64,000 nt of DNA from assembly GCA_009837355.1 (NCBI GenBank), contig VXTR01000063.1:1-64000 (forward strand), read 5' to 3'. This stretch comes from Chloroflexota bacterium. GTDB taxonomy: Bacteria; Chloroflexota; Dehalococcoidia; Lucifugimonadales; UBA3495. The notes below the pieces were generated by a model, which saw nothing but the letters and a program-made list of their open reading frames with translations, was not told the DNA's origin and did not search any database. Every line of letters starts with the position of its first letter. The stretch's first letter is position 1. Shown piece after piece: positions 62,231 to 64,000 of the stretch. The position numbers and the translations under genes were made by a program.

Positions 62231-64000
62231 TTAATCGGCTGCGGCCGGTGAAAGGCCGTCGGCGCCGATGACCTCGCCGCCGACGGGGGCGACGTCAACG
62301 CTGGGGCCGGACAGGCCGTAGTTGATGGCGTAGAGCTGGGCGTACACGCCGCCGGCTTCCAGCAACTCGTCGTGGCTGCCCACTTCGGCGACCCGGCCCC
62401 GGTCCAGCACAATTATCTTGTCAGCGTTGCGGATGGTGGACAGGCGGTGGGCGATGACGATGGACGTGCGGCCTTTCAGAATGCGGTTAAGGGCCTGCTG
62501 TATGAGCAGTTCGGTGTGGGTGTCGATGTTGGCCGTGGCTTCGTCGAGCACCAGGATACGGGGGTTACCTACGATGGCGCGGGCAAAGCTGATGAGCTGC
62601 CGCTGGCCGATGCTCAGGTTGACGCCCCGCTCGGCCAGTTCCGAGCCGTAGCCGTTATCCATCTCCATGATGAAGTCGTGGGCGCCCACGGCCTGGGCCG
62701 CAGCGACAATCTGCTCGTCGGAAACGTCCTCGTTCTGGTAGCAGATGTTTTCGCGGACGGTGCCGGAGAACAGGTAGGGCTCCTGCAACACCATGCTCAT
62801 CTGGTGCACCAGCGATTCTCGCTTCACGTCCCGCAGGTCGTAGCCGTCAACGGTGATTGCGCCGCCGGTTACGTCCGCCGAGCGATGCAGAAGGTTGACC
62901 AGGGTGCTCTTGCCGGCGCCGGTGGAACCGACCAGGGCCACGTTTTCGCCCGCCTTGATGTGCAGGTTAACGTTGCGCAGCACCTCGACGCCGGGGACAT
63001 AGTGGAAGTTCACCTCGTTGTAGCGAATTTCTCCTTGCACTTCGGGCAGCGCCACCGCGTCGGGCTTGTCGAGAATATCCGGCTCCAGGTCCAGCACCTC
63101 GAAGATGCGCACGCCGGCGGCCATTGCCCGCTGCAGCTGGCTGTATTGCATGGTGAGTTGGCGGATTGGCTCAAAGAACCGCTGTATCCAGAAGGCGAAG
63201 GCCACCAACGTACCGACTTCCAGGGCGTCCCGTTGCAGGAGCCAACCGCCGAACAGCACCACGCCCAAGCCGATACCCAATCCGATGAGCAGTTCCACCA
63301 GCGGCTGCAGCATTCCGGAGTAGCGGGCCGCTTCCAAGTTGGCGTCCAGGTATTCCTGGTTCAACGTGCGGAAGTGGGCCATGTTCTCGTCCTGGCGGTT
63401 CAGGCTCTGGACGACGCGGACGCCGGTGATGTTCTGGTTGTACTCACCGTTGACCATGGCAATGGCCCGACGGATGCGCATGAATGAATGGCGGGCGAAT
63501 CGCTGCCAGTACATCATGATCACCGTCAGCACCGGCACAACGAACATACACACCAACGCCAACTGCCAGTTGACGATGAGCATCAGTATGATGATGGCGC
63601 CCACCGTTACGAGCTCGGCCAGGGCCAACGCAAGCAACTCGAAAGTCTCCTGCAACTGCAGCACGTCGGACTGCATCCGGGACATGATGCGCCCGATGGG
63701 AGTGCGATGGTAGAAGGCGTTGGACTGGTTTTGCAGGTGGCTGAACATCCCGGAGCGCAGGTCATAGAGAACGTGCTGTCCGGTGCGGGAGATGAAAATG
63801 AACTGCAAACGGTTGGACAGGAAATGAATCACCGTAATGGCCATGAACGCGACGCCGATGACATGAACCCGACTGACTTCACCCTCTGCGATGGCCCAGT
63901 CGATGCCGTATTTAATCAGCAGTGGGATTGCGGCGTTAACCGTGGCGTACACCAGCAGCGAAGCCAGGGCAATCAGGGCATAGGTGCGGTAGGGCTTGAT
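62231..64000 (-). CDS. ABC exporter, fused permease-ATPase, N-terminus outside window
   Basis: The frame stays open to the window edge (reading IKPYRTYALIALASLLVY before the first in-window ATG), so the gene begins beyond base 64000. The visible part has five or six membrane segments of a type I exporter, then an ATPase with Walker A GSTGAGKST, signature LSIGQRQL, Walker B ILVLDEATANID and switch His in VIAHRLST. The MsbA/multidrug half-transporter form usually dimerises; a partner gene may lie outside. A short extra C-terminal tail follows the ATPase. Confidence 0.92.
   Translation of the reverse strand: MKPYRTYALIALASLLVYATVNAAIPLLIKYGIDWAIAEGEVSRVHVIGVAFMAITVIHFLSNRLQFIFISRTGQHVLYDLRSGMFSHLQNQSNAFYHRTPIGRIMSRMQSDVLQLQETFELLALALAELVTVGAIIILMLIVNWQLALVCMFVVPVLTVIMMYWQRFARHSFMRIRRAIAMVNGEYNQNITGVRVVQSLNRQDENMAHFRTLNQEYLDANLEAARYSGMLQPLVELLIGLGIGLGVVLFGGWLLQRDALEVGTLVAFAFWIQRFFEPIRQLTMQYSQLQRAMAAGVRIFEVLDLEPDILDKPDAVALPEVQGEIRYNEVNFHYVPGVEVLRNVNLHIKAGENVALVGSTGAGKSTLVNLLHRSADVTGGAITVDGYDLRDVKRESLVHQMSMVLQEPYLFSGTVRENICYQNEDVSDEQIVAAAQAVGAHDFIMEMDNGYGSELAERGVNLSIGQRQLISFARAIVGNPRILVLDEATANIDTHTELLIQQALNRILKGRTSIVIAHRLSTIRNADKIIVLDRGRVAEVGSHDELLEAGGVYAQLYAINYGLSGPSVDVAPVGGEVIGADGLSPAAAD

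Overview
The window is a G+C-rich chromosome segment that reads like a member of the Chloroflexota, most likely a Dehalococcoidia/SAR202-type lineage. That placement is inference. It rests on the clustering of family III CoA-transferases, Rieske oxygenases, an F420/flavin LLM-type oxidoreductase, a fused hydantoinase/oxoprolinase, a GuaB3-type IMPDH relative, ClpC, and many SDR and CocE/amidohydrolase enzymes, with no marker gene available for a tree.

Layout. (1) 1-1100: end of a CoA-transferase gene. (2) 1158-6865: an insertion-sequence island with two decayed ISNCY-like elements, an IS21 istA fragment and one intact IS1182-like element, enclosed by a 19-bp imperfect inverted repeat. (3) 6866-10083: a two-gene ATPase + HNH module (7513-9846) that looks like a Septu (PtuAB-like) anti-phage system. 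It appears richer in A+T than its neighbours and lies between diverged direct repeats. (4) 10084-34292: metabolic genes, comprising an ERG4/ERG24-type reductase, HyuA-HyuB fusion, NCS2 permease with a soluble tail, phosphatase, SDR and LLM oxidoreductase, then a diiron ferritin-like protein beside a paralogue that lost its metal ligands and a site-2-protease-like protein without catalytic residues. These are followed by a YedY-like molybdoenzyme with a flavin reductase, a MaoC/CoA-transferase operon, a CocE hydrolase, and a Rieske oxygenase cluster with two alpha subunits and one beta subunit. (5) 34506-45362: gamma-carbonic anhydrase, dnaE, an operon containing a UGSC-type selenoprotein with an in-frame UGA and a matching SECIS hairpin, guaB3, clpC, and a solitary 5S rRNA gene with its own promoter. 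(6) 45363-46172: repeat-rich RNA-like DNA, a REP-like palindrome and tRNA-Lys(UUU). (7) 46269-57108: membrane proteins, a protein built of twelve gapless 22-residue repeats, a second SDR, hydrolases, a Nudix protein, an amidohydrolase and an MFS transporter. (8) 57145-61225: pgi, gnd and zwf, the entry to the oxidative pentose phosphate pathway. (9) 61328-64000: an alpha/beta hydrolase and an ABC exporter cut by the window edge.

How the genes work together. Most operons suggest a heterotroph that oxidises organic acids and ring compounds. Rieske and flavin oxygenases, CoA-transferases, hydratases and dehydrogenases would activate and degrade substrates, and pgi-gnd-zwf would supply NAD(P)H. 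The most unusual items are the selenoprotein operon, the Septu-like module with its flanking repeats, the metal-less ferritin-like/S2P-like genes, and the 22-residue repeat protein.
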